Origin: Allium sativum | Taxonomy: Eukaryota > Streptophyta > Magnoliopsida > Asparagales > Amaryllidaceae | Reading direction: 5' to 3' | Assembly (NCBI GenBank): GCA_030737875.1 | Contig: CM060910.1 | Location: 631,829,303-631,893,302, forward strand | DNA length: 64,000 nt | Part shown: one piece after another, positions 47,964-60,149 of the stretch | Layout of the letters: the number at the start of each line of letters is the position of its first letter | Numbering within the stretch: the first letter of the stretch is position 1 | Notes under the pieces: model-generated | Seen by the model: the letters and a program-made list of their open reading frames with translations, nothing else | Databases searched by the model: none | What the model was told of the DNA's origin: nothing | Position numbers and translations under genes: made by a program

Positions 47964-49563
47964 TATGTCTTCTGTTGGTGGCTACAAGTTTTTTTGGGGA
48001 TTTTCTTCTCCAATGCCCTGAAATCTCGATTATTGAGGCAGCGCCTGCGTCATTATGCCCAGGCATTGTTTCTGTTCAGTTGGTCGGCATGGCTTCTTTG
48101 GTGGTAAAGGTTTCGACTTTGTAGTCCCTTGTGCCTCTTAACTACCATCGTTTTGTGGATGTTGATGGTTGGTTCTTGGAGTTGGTTCCGCGTTACTCGG
48201 GGAGCCTTGCTACGCCTGTATTTGTCCCATTTTCGAGAAGCAGTGTTGTGTTTCCTCCTTATCGGTCGATGTCAGGCTCCTCGTTTGTTTCTTCTTCGGC
48301 CAATGGATATTTCACCACTCCATTTGTGCCGCGGTTGTCTTTCTCTCGTCGTGGAGGCCATGCGCTGGTTGACCCTTTGATCGGTTTTTTGGTGGGGTTT
48401 GTTTGTTGTGGTGTGGCAGCTCTTGATGGTCTCGATGTCGAATCTGTCCCTTCGATTGACAGTGCTGGGGAGGTGATGACCCCACGCTGTTTTAGACCTA
48501 TGAGTCAGCCGTCTTGCTCCATGGGTGATGCTCGATCCACTTTGGCTAGTCCGAAGGTCCATCGAGGGGTGCGTTCTCATCGTCGTCGTCGGTATAGGCG
48601 ATCGAAGAGGGAATCCAGTGGTGGCTCCCCGGCTAGCTCTAGAGTTGCTTTGTTGTCGGTCCCTTATCATGCCTCGGGGGCTGTAGCGTGTGCCATATCT
48701 TCTAGTCCGTTGGCTTTGCATAATAGTTTCCAGGCCATTGACCGTCCGGTGGCTTTGTCATCACCGACAACGTCCACTGATTCCTCTGTGTGTTGGGTCA
48801 TCGATTAGGATTGGCACACGTTCATCCTGGTTGCGTGGTGCCAATTATCGGACTAGCACACGTTCATCCTGGTATGCATGTGCTCCCCGTCTCTTTGTTA
48901 GCATCTTATGTAGATGTAGTACAACATACGGGTCATGGGTGTGTGGCCTCTTATGGCTTTGTGTTCCAGTGTTCTCTTCATATTGACAATTTTGTGTTGC
49001 CTGGCCTTTTCGCTGGTTCCCATTCTTTTGGCTCTGCTCTGGTTCTCTTGGCCAGATGATGGAACTCACAAGTGTTGTGAGTTTCGCCGACATGGCTTCG
49101 ACATGTGTTTTCTTTATGGTTTTTTGGTCGGGCCCGTATTTTTTGTTGGTCTGTTTCTTTTTATATCGGCCATCTATTTTCTCTTTGGAAACAGGCATGC
49201 TCAGCTTATGGTTGTTTTTCGGTTTAGCATTATCTTCAGATGGGTTGCTGGGTATCGAATTGGCGGATTTTGTGAGTTGCGGCGAGGCCTTTCTTGTGTC
49301 GTGCACGATTCGTTTTTTATGGTGTTGGTTTTATGAGCTTAGCGTTGTTTTTTGGAGGCTTTTACTGTCAGTGTCAGTTAGAGATGGATGGTCTCTTGGC
49401 TGTAGACATATAGTGTTTATCTCTCTGAGCCACTATACGTCCTACCCAGAAGATTACCTCTCGAAGCTATCATTTCATATATTGCTTCTAGTCGATACTT
49501 CGGTATTTGCGCTTTACCTATTTGGCGGGGCTGCCAACCTGATGACAGCTCATCTTCGGTAAA
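47964..49563 (+). pseudogene. LINE-2 ORF1 region, product not recognisable
   Basis: This lies where ORF1 of an L1 element is expected. Candidate starts are ATG 47964 (MSSVGGYKFFWGFSS) and the open frame 48131-48808 (225 codons, Ser-rich with an Arg-rich patch SHRRRRYRRSKRES). I do not see a DUF4283 domain or an intact zinc knuckle. It may be a divergent or decayed ORF1, and the call rests on position alone. Confidence 0.4.
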
Positions 49564-50057
49564 AAGCACACAGGAACCAATGTTACTTCCCTAGATAGAC
49601 ACTACATCGTCCCCATCCTTTATTGATCTTGTCGTCCCTGTTAGACCGCTTGTGTCCGTTGTTTGTCCTCCTTTCTCTAGCCATGGTTCTCTGCCCCTTC
49701 TCAGTAAGGAATAGATAGCGATGATTAACAATCGTCTACCTCGCCTAACTGAGAATTATTTTCCTTCTTTGTCTTGCTTCTCTTCGCTATCGGTGCCTGA
49801 TGGGGATTTCGGGACTTCGCTAAAAGTCCCAGAGAGCGGAGAGGCATTGATCTTCTCTTCTCCCCTCTCACGCCAATCAGCGCGACGTAGTCTGTGCTCG
49901 TCGCCTCACACTCCTCGCACCATCCGTACATGCTATATAACGACGTTTGAGCAGATCGTTCGATCTACTCGACACACGCTATATCTCATCTGATTGGGTT
50001 TGTCTTCTGCGCTCTCTTTCTGATTCTTTTGTTGGTTGTTGTTCTCAGTTTTCATCG

Positions 50058-53000
50058 ATGGCTAGTTTTCTGTTCTAGAATGTTCGAGGTATTGTAATGA
50101 TACGTCGATGACTAGGTTGAAGCACATCGTTAGGAAGCACTCTGTTTGTCTGATGGCTTTAATGGATCCTTTTATGGATCCGGAAGTGATTACCAGATCC
50201 ATGCTATCCTTAGGGTTTGGAGGATCCCTCGCCAATGTGTCTGCTAAGATTTGGATCCTTTGGACCAAAGATCTGGTGGTCCACCCGGTGTTTGACACAT
50301 ACCAGCTTCTATCGGTGGTCTGTTCGGTGGTCTATTCAACTCCGTCCATCGCCTCTTCTTTCCTTTTTTCTGCTGTCTACGCTAAGTGCGATCGGGTTGA
50401 TAGGTTAAGCTTCTGGTCTGACATTCTCTCACTTTCTGACTTTGATTTTGGGGTTTTTGTTTTGGATGGCGACTTTAAAGTAGTCGCAAGCCAAGCTGAA
50501 TAACAGGGAGGCAATGCTGTTAATCAGATGTCGGTGGCAGACTTTAACGCCTTCATCGTCATCTCGGGCCTTTCGAAGGTTTCTTTCATCGGTTCAGCCT
50601 TTACTTGGAGTAACAACCAGGAAGGGCCTAACCAGATTATTTCCAGACTGGACAGAGTATTTGGATCAGAAGATTGGGTCAATCTTCCCTTCACGTACTT
50701 CATCGCTCATCTTTATCGTACCTTTTCAGATCATGCTCAGATCATTCTGCATTGTTCCCCTTATCCCTTTCTGGTCCTTCTTCTCGGTTCCAGAGTATGT
50801 GGAGATCCCACCACACTCTCCATCGAGTAATGGAAGATTCATGGAACTCTTCCACTCTAGGCTATCCCGCTGTTGTGTTCTCTCGTAAGCTGCACCGTCT
50901 CAAAGATTTCCTTAAGGCATGGAACATGCAGTTTTTCAGGAATATCTTCAACCATGTTTGGATAGACGAAGAGAATCTTATCTTAACTGAAGAATCCTTT
51001 GATGAGGATCTTTCACCCGCTAACAAGGAGGCCTGGGCGCTAGCCCAGCTTGCCTTCTCGTTGGAACTTCGTATCGAAAACGACTATCTTCGCCAGAAAG
51101 CGAGGATTAAGTGGGTGGTCGAAGGAAATACGAACTCCAAGTTTTTCCATTCCTCTATCCGAAAGAAGAATACTCTTCTTTTGATTCGCCAGATTCTGCG
51201 CCCCGATTTCTCTTTGGCTTCCATGCCAGTAGAAGTTAAAGAGACTATTCTGTCTCATTTCTGAACCTTTTGGGTTCTCCATCTGTGTCTGTCTCTGATC
51301 CGGCCCTGTTAACTTTCATTGCCAATCTTGTTCTTCCTTCGGAGAGTGAAGGACTTGTCGTACCTCTTTCCTCGGAAGAGATACGAGCCTGCGCCTTCGC
51401 GCTTAGTAAGGACAATGCGAGCGGGCCTAACGGTTTCAACGGGGTATTTTACCGTAGTGTGTGGCCGATTATCCAGGCGGATTTTTGTCTGTCTATTCGG
51501 TCTTTCTTTTTTGGTGGAACCCTTCCTCAGGGATGGACTTCTACCAATTTAGTTCTTATTTCCAAGAGAGAGATTCCTCGTTCATGCGCGGATTTCCGCC
51601 CGATCAGCTTATGTAACTTTTCTAATATGGTTATCTCTAAGTTCCTAGTCTCTCGGCTAGCACCGTTTCTCGAACGTATTATCTCTTCTTCTCAGGCATG
51701 GTTTGTAAAAGGATGTTTGATCAAGGACAACGTCCTATTAGACAAAGAGCTTATATCCTAGATCAACCGAAAGATTAGAGGTTCTAATGTGGTCGTAAAG
51801 CTGGACATGGCTAAGGCTTACAACCACATGTCTTAGTTTTTTGTTATTAAGGTTTTGAGAGCGTTCGGCTTTCCGGAACCCCTTATCGATATTATTTGGA
51901 GGCATATTTCCAATTGTTGATTTTCTGTTGTTATTAACGGATCAACCATCAAGTATTTTAAGGCGGGAAGGGGTCTTCGACAAGGAGAGCCCCTTTCACC
52001 TTCTTTGTTTGTCATCGCAGCCGAGGCTTTCGTTCGTGGCTTGCATTCCCTTACGACTGCAAGCCAGATTCATAGATTCGACATTCCTAGTGGCTGCCCC
52101 TTATTTCTTCCTTATCGTTTGCTGACGATATTATCAATTTCACTAATGGTAATCGTCAATCTATTAATTTTTTACTTAGCCTCATTCGGCAGTACGAGAG
52201 GTGCTCTGGCCAACTTGTTAATTTTTCCAAAAGTTGTTTCGTCTCGGCGAAAGACTTGACCCCAATTAGATCTTCTTGGATTGAAGCCTTAACCGGTTTC
52301 TCGGTCGCCTCCCTTCTCTTGCCTTACCTTGGTATTGTCCTTTACAGAGGCAGGAAGCTCGGCGCCATTTTCGATCCCTTTGATGGATAAAGCAAGGGGT
52401 AAGATCATTCGGTGGAACGCAACTCTTCTTTCTCAGACTGGAAGACTAGTTCATATAAAGTCAGTATTGGACTCTGTAGGATCACATGTTTTTGCTGCTA
52501 TGACTCCTACTGCTTCCTTCATCCGCTCTTATCATTTGTTGGCCTCATCCTTTTTTTGGGGTAAAAAGGACAACGCTCAACGACACCATTGGATTTCTTG
52601 GGACGTCATTTGTCGTCCCAAAATTGAGGGAGAGGTTTGGGTCTCCGAAATCCAAAGGACATCTGCTTAGCCTTTGCTTGCAAGTTGTGGGCTCGGTTTG
52701 GAGCGAACGATTCCTTATGGGCAATGTTCATCCACGCAAAGTACCATAGGCTTTCAAGCATAAACTTACCAAGTTCCCCATCTTACACAAGTGAGATGTG
52801 GAAACACATGCAATCTGTTAAATCCTTCTCGGACTCACATGGTGGTGGATACGGTTGGGATAACGGTTCGTTCTTGATTAAGGCGGTGTGGAATTCGGCG
52901 AGGACCCTGACTCCATGTCTTCTTCTTTTCTCCTTCATTTGGGATGTCAGATTACCTTCGAAAGTTTCTATGTTCATGTGGAGAACCCTACATGACAGGT

Positions 53001-53470
53001 TACCACTGGACGAGAACCTACAGAGAATTAACATCCCTATCGTGTCTCGTTGCAGGTGCTGCGGATCAGGTGAGCTGGAATCTTTAATTCACTTGTTCTT
53101 CCGTGGGTACTCTGCTATAGCGGTCTGGAATTATTTCGGGAATCTAGTTGGTCTCCGAGGTAATGCCTCGTCTCTTTCTAATTTACTGAGATTCTAGTGG
53201 GCTGGCATCTCAGGTAAATCTGTTCGCTCGATCCTATATCGTCTTATTACTTGCCTTATCTGCTGGCATATATGGTGCTCACGGAATAAGGAAATATTTG
53301 ATGAAATTCCTATGGATCCTCCTACCATAATTCGGTGGGTAAGGAACGATGTTATCCTTGCATTCTGTGGTAGACTGTTCAGGGGTGTCATTTTCTCTCA
53401 TTTGAGGAGGCTGGAAGGTATTATGGTTATTTCCACAGTTCTGTCAGCCATCAGAGCGGGAATCGGTTGA
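50058..53470 (+). pseudogene. LINE-2 ORF2: endonuclease and reverse transcriptase
   Basis: It starts MASFLF-stop-NVRG at 50058 (TAG where a Trp of the WNVRG motif is expected). Endonuclease parts follow at 50108-50500 and 50528-50830 (DFNAFI, FTWSNNQEGPNQIISRLDRV). RT blocks: DNASGPNGFNGVFY, LVLISKREIPRSCADFRPIS, VVKLDMAKAYNHMS, GRGLRQGEPLSPSLFVIAAE and an FADD-like SFADDIINF near 52120. The zf-RVT region reads WDVRLPSKVSMFMWRTLHDR and CRCCGSGELESLIHLFF (to 53197), and the tail ends with TGA at 53470. At least eight stops or frameshifts are present, including TAG after DKELIS near 51760 and TAG after NHMS near 51835. It was reverse transcriptase for LINE-2 mobilisation and is now inactive. 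Confidence 0.88.
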
Positions 53471-54062
53471 AGTCGCTACACTTTTGTGCGTTTGGGCGGC
53501 TTCCCCCTTTTTTCTTCTCGTTTCCCTCACATTACCTCCCACCTTTATTTCTTATGCTGTTTTCTAGTGTCGTAGGTCCTACATTATAGGTTCTTTTGGA
53601 TGGTAGCTCTTTGGGATTTAGCATGCGTGAGGAGCTTCCTTGGAGATTTTTGGAGTAGGAGCTTTGGTTTTCAAGCTGGAGCTGTCAGCGGGACTGTTTC
53701 AGTTTTCTAGGAGCTGGTGATTCCAGCAGTCTGGATTCACTTCCACTTTGAGTGACTGTCCAGGATCTCTTTCCTTGCTCTTTGATTTTCTGGAGGCTTG
53801 AGCATCTTTTCGTAGGTGGCGACTGACTTTGCAGGACATGTTTGGTTCCGTTTTTACTACTATCGTTTGGTTCAGGATGTATCTTTGGTTGATTTGTGAG
53901 CTGCCTTCTTGTATTCTTGTTGTTTATATGAATGCACAGTTCATGTAGCCTTCTCTACATGAACTGTTTTTGTGAGCCTGTCTAGAATGGCTAGATTCTC
54001 CCTTTTGTTATATATATATATATGTATATATATATTGCCAAAAAAAAGATGGTAGTAGATTG

Positions 54063-54443
54063 AGGTGGGTGTGTATATGAAAAGGGTTGTAGTAGGTAGA
54101 ATGAAAGTCGGTGAAGGTTTAGTTTGTTTTGCGGTGCTCTAGGGGATTATGTTTGTTTATGCAATGTATGGATTTTCTTATGTTATGACCACCACATGCA
54201 AATTTGCATTTCCTGATTGTGAAGAGTGTTAATGTTGCATTGGTCCAACTACGATTAACCTTCAATTAAGACCACCTATAGTGAACGTAATACAAGGTGA
54301 TGTGTCAACTTTTATGCTATAAATCAGCAGTTTAGAGCATTCTCAACCATGTGTTAGTTGGGAATCAACAGTTGCTCTATTCTGAGTTGCTTTGGAAATC
54401 CTGGAGGTTGTCAAAGTAATCCTGTCAGTTGGATTGTAATCGG
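54063..54443. other. Short intergenic stretch; possible left end of the Harbinger element
   Basis: No gene. TTAGAGCATTCTCAACCATG at about 54331-54350 resembles a TTA target site followed by a Tourist/PIF-type terminal repeat (GAGCAT..C..CAA). No matching inverse was found downstream. Confidence 0.35.
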
Positions 54444-54530
54444 CCCTTAGCCGACTTATTTAAAGCCGACTAAGGGAAAAGCAAATGATGTCGTTTCCCT
54501 TTAGTCGGCTTTAAATAGGACAACTAAGGG
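54444..54530. repeat. Stem-loop upstream of Harbinger ORF1
   Basis: Two arms of about 37 bp (54444-54480 and 54494-54530) are inverse copies with a run of mismatches near the outer end. Each carries TATTTAAAGCCGACTA and AGGGAAA, with CCCTTAG at the tip, around a loop of about 13 bp. It lies about 160 bp before the ORF1 start. Confidence 0.8.
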
Positions 54531-54687
54531 ACAACGGCTATTTCCTCGACCGTTGTCACTCTCACGCTCCATCCGTTTCCACCTTTTTTATTCTATATGT
54601 ACAACAAATTTTATAATTCCTAACTACACAAGTTTCTCCTTCTTTTCTCAACTGGCTAACTAATATTTTGCTCATCTCATATTTGTA

Positions 54688-56036
54688 ATGTCAAAGAATA
54701 ACAGAGGGAAAACCAAGGTGTCATCTCAATGCAATCAGAATCCATATAACTATCAACACGACCAACAACAATTTCCAATACAAACGTCCTATCAGCACAC
54801 TCAAAATTCCAATTCAGGTATTACACAAGACGCACCCAATTGCTATCTTCCTCAACAAAACTAGAATTTTTACCATTCACAGCAAAACTCAAATCAATAT
54901 CAAAATACTCAAATCTCTGCATATGGGCAGAATTCTTCATTATAACAAAATTGTAGCGATCAGCACTATTTGTCTCCTAGCAGCCAACATCGATCTAGTT
55001 TTCGTAATACTTCTTCAATATTTCAAGAAATTTGAACCTATTATATGGAGATAATAGCTGTAGAAACGTCGAAATCAAAATCGATGTAAACAAAATTCCG
55101 GAATCGTGTACTAATATCCCACCTACAAAATGTCAGAAAATTGTAAAATGGTCTCCTGATAAACAAGCTGAATTAGTCTTCTGTTGGTTGAGTGTTCAAA
55201 TGACAACAGAAAAGGCACGAGTCAAAGTGAAAATTCATTTTGGAATTCAGTTTGGAAATTATTCAATGGCCATAGTCCATAGAATCCTCAAAGATCCATT
55301 GACCCTTTGAAGCAGTCTTGGAAGAGAATCAACCCTAACTGCCAACGTTGGAAATAGATAATGGCCGGACTGGATAATAGACATCAAATTGGTGCAAATG
55401 ACATGGATTTGGTACTGAATTTAATATGTTTTCTGTGATTACGTTCTTTTATGATATTTCAACTTACATGAATTCATGTTATGCAGTGTATATGTTCGAA
55501 CATAAGAACCAACCTTTCAACTTGCACAATTGCTACGACATACTTTCAAGGGAAGAACAATGGAGCAAAGTACAACATGAACATTCAGCAATGCGTTTTA
55601 TGTCTAGAAAGCCGAGTGAAGAATATAGCCCCGATAATTCAGATCCACAGGAAGACAACCCTTTTACAACCAGTTCAAGTGGCAAGCCGATGGGAAAATA
55701 TAAAGCGAAGAAAAACCACCAAAGATTATAGCTCATACTATGAATAATTTGACGGGCGTATGGAAGGTGCGGAATAAGCCAATAAGCACTACATGGAAAC
55801 AAAGGAAGCAAGATAATAGAGAGATTAGAGAGAGAACAGGAAAAAAAAGCGATGACATGAAGAGGTTCAACAAATGAGAATTAATGAATTGAAGTTACAA
55901 AACTGGGAGTTAGCTCGACAACAACGTGCAGATGATATTTATCTTTTCAGTTGCAACCTAAACGATCTAAATCCATTACAAAGGATGTATATGGAAAGCA
56001 AATTGAGGAGTACCATAGATGCCACGGGGTATAGCA
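54688..56036 (+). pseudogene. PIF/Harbinger ORF1 (NAM-associated type), disrupted
   Basis: ATG 54688 begins a Gln/Asn/Tyr-rich N-terminus (QNPYNYQHDQQQFPIQTSYQ). A block KIVKWSPDKQAELVFCWLSV matches the Myb-like start of these proteins (WT..QDE.L..AWLNV). After an intron-like break (acceptor before 55486) comes FEHKNQPFNLHNCYDILSRE..W and a Ser/Pro linker with KPMGKYKAKK, the layout of the NAM-associated C-terminal domain. The last part (about 55874-56036) is a charged helix, MRINELKLQNWELARQQRADD. Stops and frame changes occur throughout. In the family this protein works with the nuclease encoded on the opposite strand. Confidence 0.75.
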
Positions 56037-56294
56037 TGTGTCATTGTTTGAGTTCGATGCATTTTCATTTTAGTTCTGAGTTGTTGACCTTGTTGTTATT
56101 TTAGTTGTTTAATTATATTGCATTAGGAGTTGTATTCGTAACCGTTGATAGAAATTTGACTTGTAGCCCTAATATTTATGTCATATCAATTTAAAATTGA
56201 TTCATTAAATCCTACATAAGAGATAAAACTCATACATACTGAAAACAAAACATAGAAAATGGTGCTTGAGTTAATGCATTTATTTAGTAATTAA

Positions 56295-57609
56295 CTATTG
56301 GTTTTCCATATGCTCCCAATAGTGTTCCACTAGTTCTTCTCATATGTCTAAATGGGCCTGTGAATCTCGAATATCATGAATACATTGCGGATATTCTGCA
56401 AATGTATTTAGGTTCTTATACGGTTTTTTCCTAAACTCCACTGCAATGTCTGGATAGTCTTGAAGCTGAAGTTCTTATTCACCTCATTCTTCTTCAACAA
56501 TCATATTTTGTAAAATAATGCAGTAGTATATGATATCAGTTTAAACTGCTTTATCGTGGTAGTATACTTCGTTTCGTAATATATGAAACCTACTTTGGAG
56601 TACTCTAAATGCTCATTCAACATCTTTCCTCAAATTATCTTGCGGTTTGGTAATTTGGCTTCTTTTGCATTGTTTAGCCTTTTGTACGCTTGCACAAGCG
56701 TTTTCCATTTTGGATGAATTCCAACTACCAGATAATATCCAACAGAAGACCTTTGTCTCCTATTTTGTAGTTGCATGGAGGTGATAGATCGTTGTACAAA
56801 TCATTTAATAAATATGACCGTCATAAAACATTAATATCGTTTAGACAACCAGAAACATTAAAAAATGCATGCCATATGAAAAGATCAAATGAAGCAACAG
56901 TTTCCAACACCAATGCAGCCTTTCTGCAATGCCCTATGTACTGCCCTTGCAATGCCATTAGATAGATTTTCCACGTCCAATGCATACAATCTAAACTACC
57001 CATCATACATAGAAATCCACGTTGAGATCCCATTGCTAATAATTGGTCAATGTCACGAGCTGTTGGTGATCTAAGATGCTTTTCACCAAACTCACGAACA
57101 ACAGTATTGCAAAATTCTTTCATACATAAGGTCGTTGTTGAGTCTCCAATTCTTATTTTGTTATCCAGGGAATCACCAGAACTTACATATGATATCATAC
57201 GAAGTTCAACTGTAACCTTCTGTAGGGGTGAAATTCCTAGTTCGTTGATTCCATTTATTTTGTGGATGAAAAATATATTGGGTGCAGATAATTTGTCAAT
57301 TACTCGATTAAATACGGTCTTTGACATACGAAATCTTCGACGGAAATATACTTCTCCATATACTAGGTTTGCTGCAAAGTAATCCTTGACCACTTGATTG
57401 TGACTACCAGCGTAGTCCCATCCGTATCATAAATCTTTTCTATCAATAACGCTTCCTCCTTGGGTTGAAGCCGATCTTTCAGCGATATCATGGTCCATCG
57501 CAACTCTCGTTTCATCTTGAAATAATTTTTATTGCTTGTTACATTGTTTTTGAAACTCGTCCGATGTCGAGGAAGAAGTGAAACACCATAAACTTTTCAA
57601 AGCACTCAT
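56295..57609 (-). pseudogene. PIF/Harbinger transposase (HARBI1-like nuclease), disrupted
   Basis: Reading from ATG 57609, an upstream frame (MSALKSLWCFTSSSTSDEF) is broken by stops, then 57393-56821 is open for 190 codons: YFRRRFRMSKTVFNRVID, ISPLQKVTVELRMISY, AMGSQRGFLCMMGSLDCMHW with the first catalytic Asp at about 56991, then FDLFIWHAFFNVSGCLNDINVL. After a TGA and a frame change, YYLVVGIHPKWKTLVQAYKR, RKDVE-stop-AFRVLQSRFHILRN (third acidic residue, Glu) and IILQNMIVEEE follow to TAG at 56295. The three blocks of the DDE nuclease are recognisable. It faces ORF1 tail to tail, as in Pong/PIF elements. It is inactive. Confidence 0.85.
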
Positions 57610-58623
57610 TGAATAACAGTAAATTGAATGGAATGAAAACTTTTTTTTTGAGTTGGTATTAAGAGGATGTGAAGCACCTTATATTTATATGAGTTAGTAT
57701 GTAGTTGTTTGTGTGTCCGGTCAAAGTTATACAATGACATATGATTTAAATAGTGTGAATTAGTCCTTTAGTAAAACATTCATTCATTTGTTACGAAACA
57801 TTCATTCATTTGTGATTAAAAATGTGAATTGGTATGCAGATGGTACGAATTCGTCCTTTAGTGTGAATGTTTTAGACCTTGTATTTTATTAATAATTGAA
57901 GATGTCGGTGATATTGTAAATAAAGATGTCAGTGATAATTTATTTGAACTTGTCGGTGATAATTTATTATGATATGTCAGTGTTACAGTTAAACAGTGAG
58001 CGTGTTATGATTTATCAAACTTTAACAGCTCACACTTTAACATGCCAATGATATTTGACATGGTTGTTCATACTTTATTATGTCATTGATTAGTCAATTC
58101 CACAATAATATGTAAGTTCAATTTATCTATTTATATATTTTATCTATTTATGTATTTTACTTGTAGTCAAATACATCATGGCTACAGTAGTGTGTTGTCA
58201 ATATTAACGACCCGATCAGCGTGTTGTCATACACAATGTGACAGACAACGACTATAATATGCCAACAACGTGAAAAGTCGTTGTCAATTTGATATGGCTA
58301 TGAGGTTTTTTTCCCTATATATATTTTAGCCACATACGTCAAAATTTAATCAAAAAAATTTCAAAATTTTCCACAATTACTAGGTGAATGTATATGGATA
58401 ATTAGGAAATAGGCGATGATCTATTGGTGCAGCATGCTAAAAAAAATGGAAATTCAAATCAGAATTTGTTCCTTAAACTCAGTTTTAAACAATTCATAAT
58501 AGTGTTGACGCTATTGATGATTCTAATCTAGAGAGCCATGCTTCGTTGGAATGTTAACCAAAGGACATGAAGACAAATAAGTAACGACTATGGATTTTCC
58601 CATCCTTCCTGGTCAATATATCT
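57610..58623. other. Harbinger flank and AT-rich stretch with short repeats
   Basis: No gene. At 57900-57990 the word GTCRGTGATAATTTATT is repeated about three times. At 58165-58320 there are inverted GTTGTC/GACAAC words and GGCTATGAGGTTTTTTTCCC, which resembles a degenerate CACTA-type end. The right end of the Harbinger element was not found. Confidence 0.4.
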
Positions 58624-58857
58624 TGTAGCTTCATGTATTATAAGCTTGTGGATACAAACAGAAGAAATGTTGGGCGTCGTTATTACGGCTGTCCATAGTA
58701 CCAAGGTCAACGTTGGATTCTGAATGGTGTTCCTTGTTTTGAATATGTACAGTGGGTTGATCCTGAGATTTGCCTGAGAGGAGTTCAATATCCCCGAGAG
58801 ATGTAGGGTAAAGTTTGAACATTAGAAGTCAAAGTGAGACGATTAGAAGACAAACTG
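58624..58857 (+). pseudogene. GRF-type zinc-finger protein fragment
   Basis: One register gives CSFMYYKLVDTNRRNVGRRY and YGCP, then after a TAG YQGQRWILNGVPCFEYVQW, VDPEICLRGVQ, and after two more stops a charged helix LEVKVRRLEDKL. The pattern C...NxGRR(F/Y)YGC....C.F..WVD...C followed by a coiled coil is the GRF zinc-finger layout common in small, repeat-associated plant proteins. It has three in-frame stops and no complete gene around it. A MULE or other transposon origin is possible but not shown. Confidence 0.55.
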
Positions 58858-59017
58858 TGTTGATTAAAATTCAGTAATAACACTCTACTTGGTATCAGAA
58901 TGGACTGATTCAATGCATCACTCATCTTATGTATTACATTAATTGTACTTCATGTTTATTATATTACTTGTTCAATGTAATTTCTTTTCCAATATTTTGG
59001 TTTGCAATTCGTATTTG

Positions 59018-60105
59018 TTGGATTCAATATATCATTTTGAAATTCAAACATGAAAAGTACGAACTACCGCTACGCGACGAGCTTGAATTAACTAAATATA
59101 AATATTTCAATTATTTCTCTTTAGTAACCATACCTCTATTTAAAAAATAATAATTTGGACATATCTGAAAATATTGAAGAAGGAATCTTGATTTTTCTCT
59201 TTTATTTGAAAACTTTAGTGTAGTAACCCAGTGAGATTCATGTTTCAAAGAATTTCGACGTGTATTGGATTCAATATATCAGTTTGAAATTCAAACCTAA
59301 AAAGTACGAACTACCGCTATGCGACAAGCTCAAATTAATTAAATATAAATATTTTATTTATTTCTCTTTAATAACCATACCACATTTTTTATTTTTTTAT
59401 TTTGGGCATATCTAAAAATCTAGATGATGGAATCTTGATTTTTCTCTTTTATTTGAAAACCTTAGTGTAGTAGAGCCGTGAAATTCTTGTTTCAAAGAAT
59501 TCTGATGTGTATTGGATTCAATATATCTATTTGAAATTCAAACCTAAAATGTATGGACTGTAGCTATGCAACGAGCTCAGATTAATTAAATATAATATTT
59601 CATTTATTTCTCTTTAATAACCATACCGCAATTTAAAAAATAGTTTGGACATAACTACAAATATAGAAGATGAAATCTTAATTTTTCTCTTTTATTTGAA
59701 AACCTTCGTGTAGTAGACCTGTGAGATTCCTATTTCAAAGGATTCTGATGTGTATTGGATTCAATATATCAGTTTGAAATTCAAACCTTAAATACGAACT
59801 ACCACTATGTGATAAGCTCGAATTAATTAAATATAAATATTTCATTTATTTCTCTTTAATAACCATACCACGATTTAAAAAAAAATTAATTTGGATATAT
59901 CTAAAAAACTAGAAGATGGAATCTTGAATTTTATCTTTTATTTGAAAACCTTAGTGTAGTAGACCCGTGAGATGCTTGTTTCAATGAATTCCAATGTGTG
60001 TTGGATTTAGTATATCAGTTTGAAATTCAAACCTGAAAAGTACGAACTGCCGTTATGTGATAAGCTCGAATTAATTAAATATAAATATTTTATTTATCCC
60101 TTTAA
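59018..60105. repeat. Tandem array of about 246-bp units, five copies
   Basis: The word GGATTCAATATATC (or a close variant) recurs at 59020, 59267, 59514, 59757 and 60003, giving periods of 247, 247, 243 and 246 bp. The units share TTTGAAATTCAAACCT, AGTACGAACTACCGCTATG, AATTAATTAAATATAAATAT, TTCTCTTTAATAACCATACC and TTTGAAAACCTTAGTGTAGT. The last unit is truncated. Units differ by scattered substitutions and short indels. Confidence 0.93.
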
Positions 60106-60149
60106 TAACTACAACACCTAAGGATACAATACATCATGTAAACTATATC

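Larger units (their letters stand above)
47755..54043 (+). mobile_element. L1-type LINE (LINE-2), full length but decayed
   Basis: The element is flanked by a 19-bp duplication with one mismatch (AAAAGATGGCAGTAGATTG at 47736-47754, AAAAGATGGTAGTAGATTG at 54044-54062). The 3' end has a TA-rich stretch and an A tail (about 54009-54048) after TTCTCCCTTTTG. It contains a poorly conserved ORF1 region and an ORF2 with endonuclease, RT and zf-RVT blocks in several frames. It is GC-richer than the surrounding DNA. Confidence 0.9.

Noticed and set aside
48272..49306. Arg-rich and Lys-rich minus-strand frames
   Set aside because: They lie inside LINE-2 on the opposite strand to its RT, and no domain is recognised.
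54331..54350. TTA plus GAGCATTCTCAACCATG as the left TIR of the Harbinger element
   Set aside because: The form is right, but no inverse partner was found to 58.6 kb, so I did not fix the element border on it.
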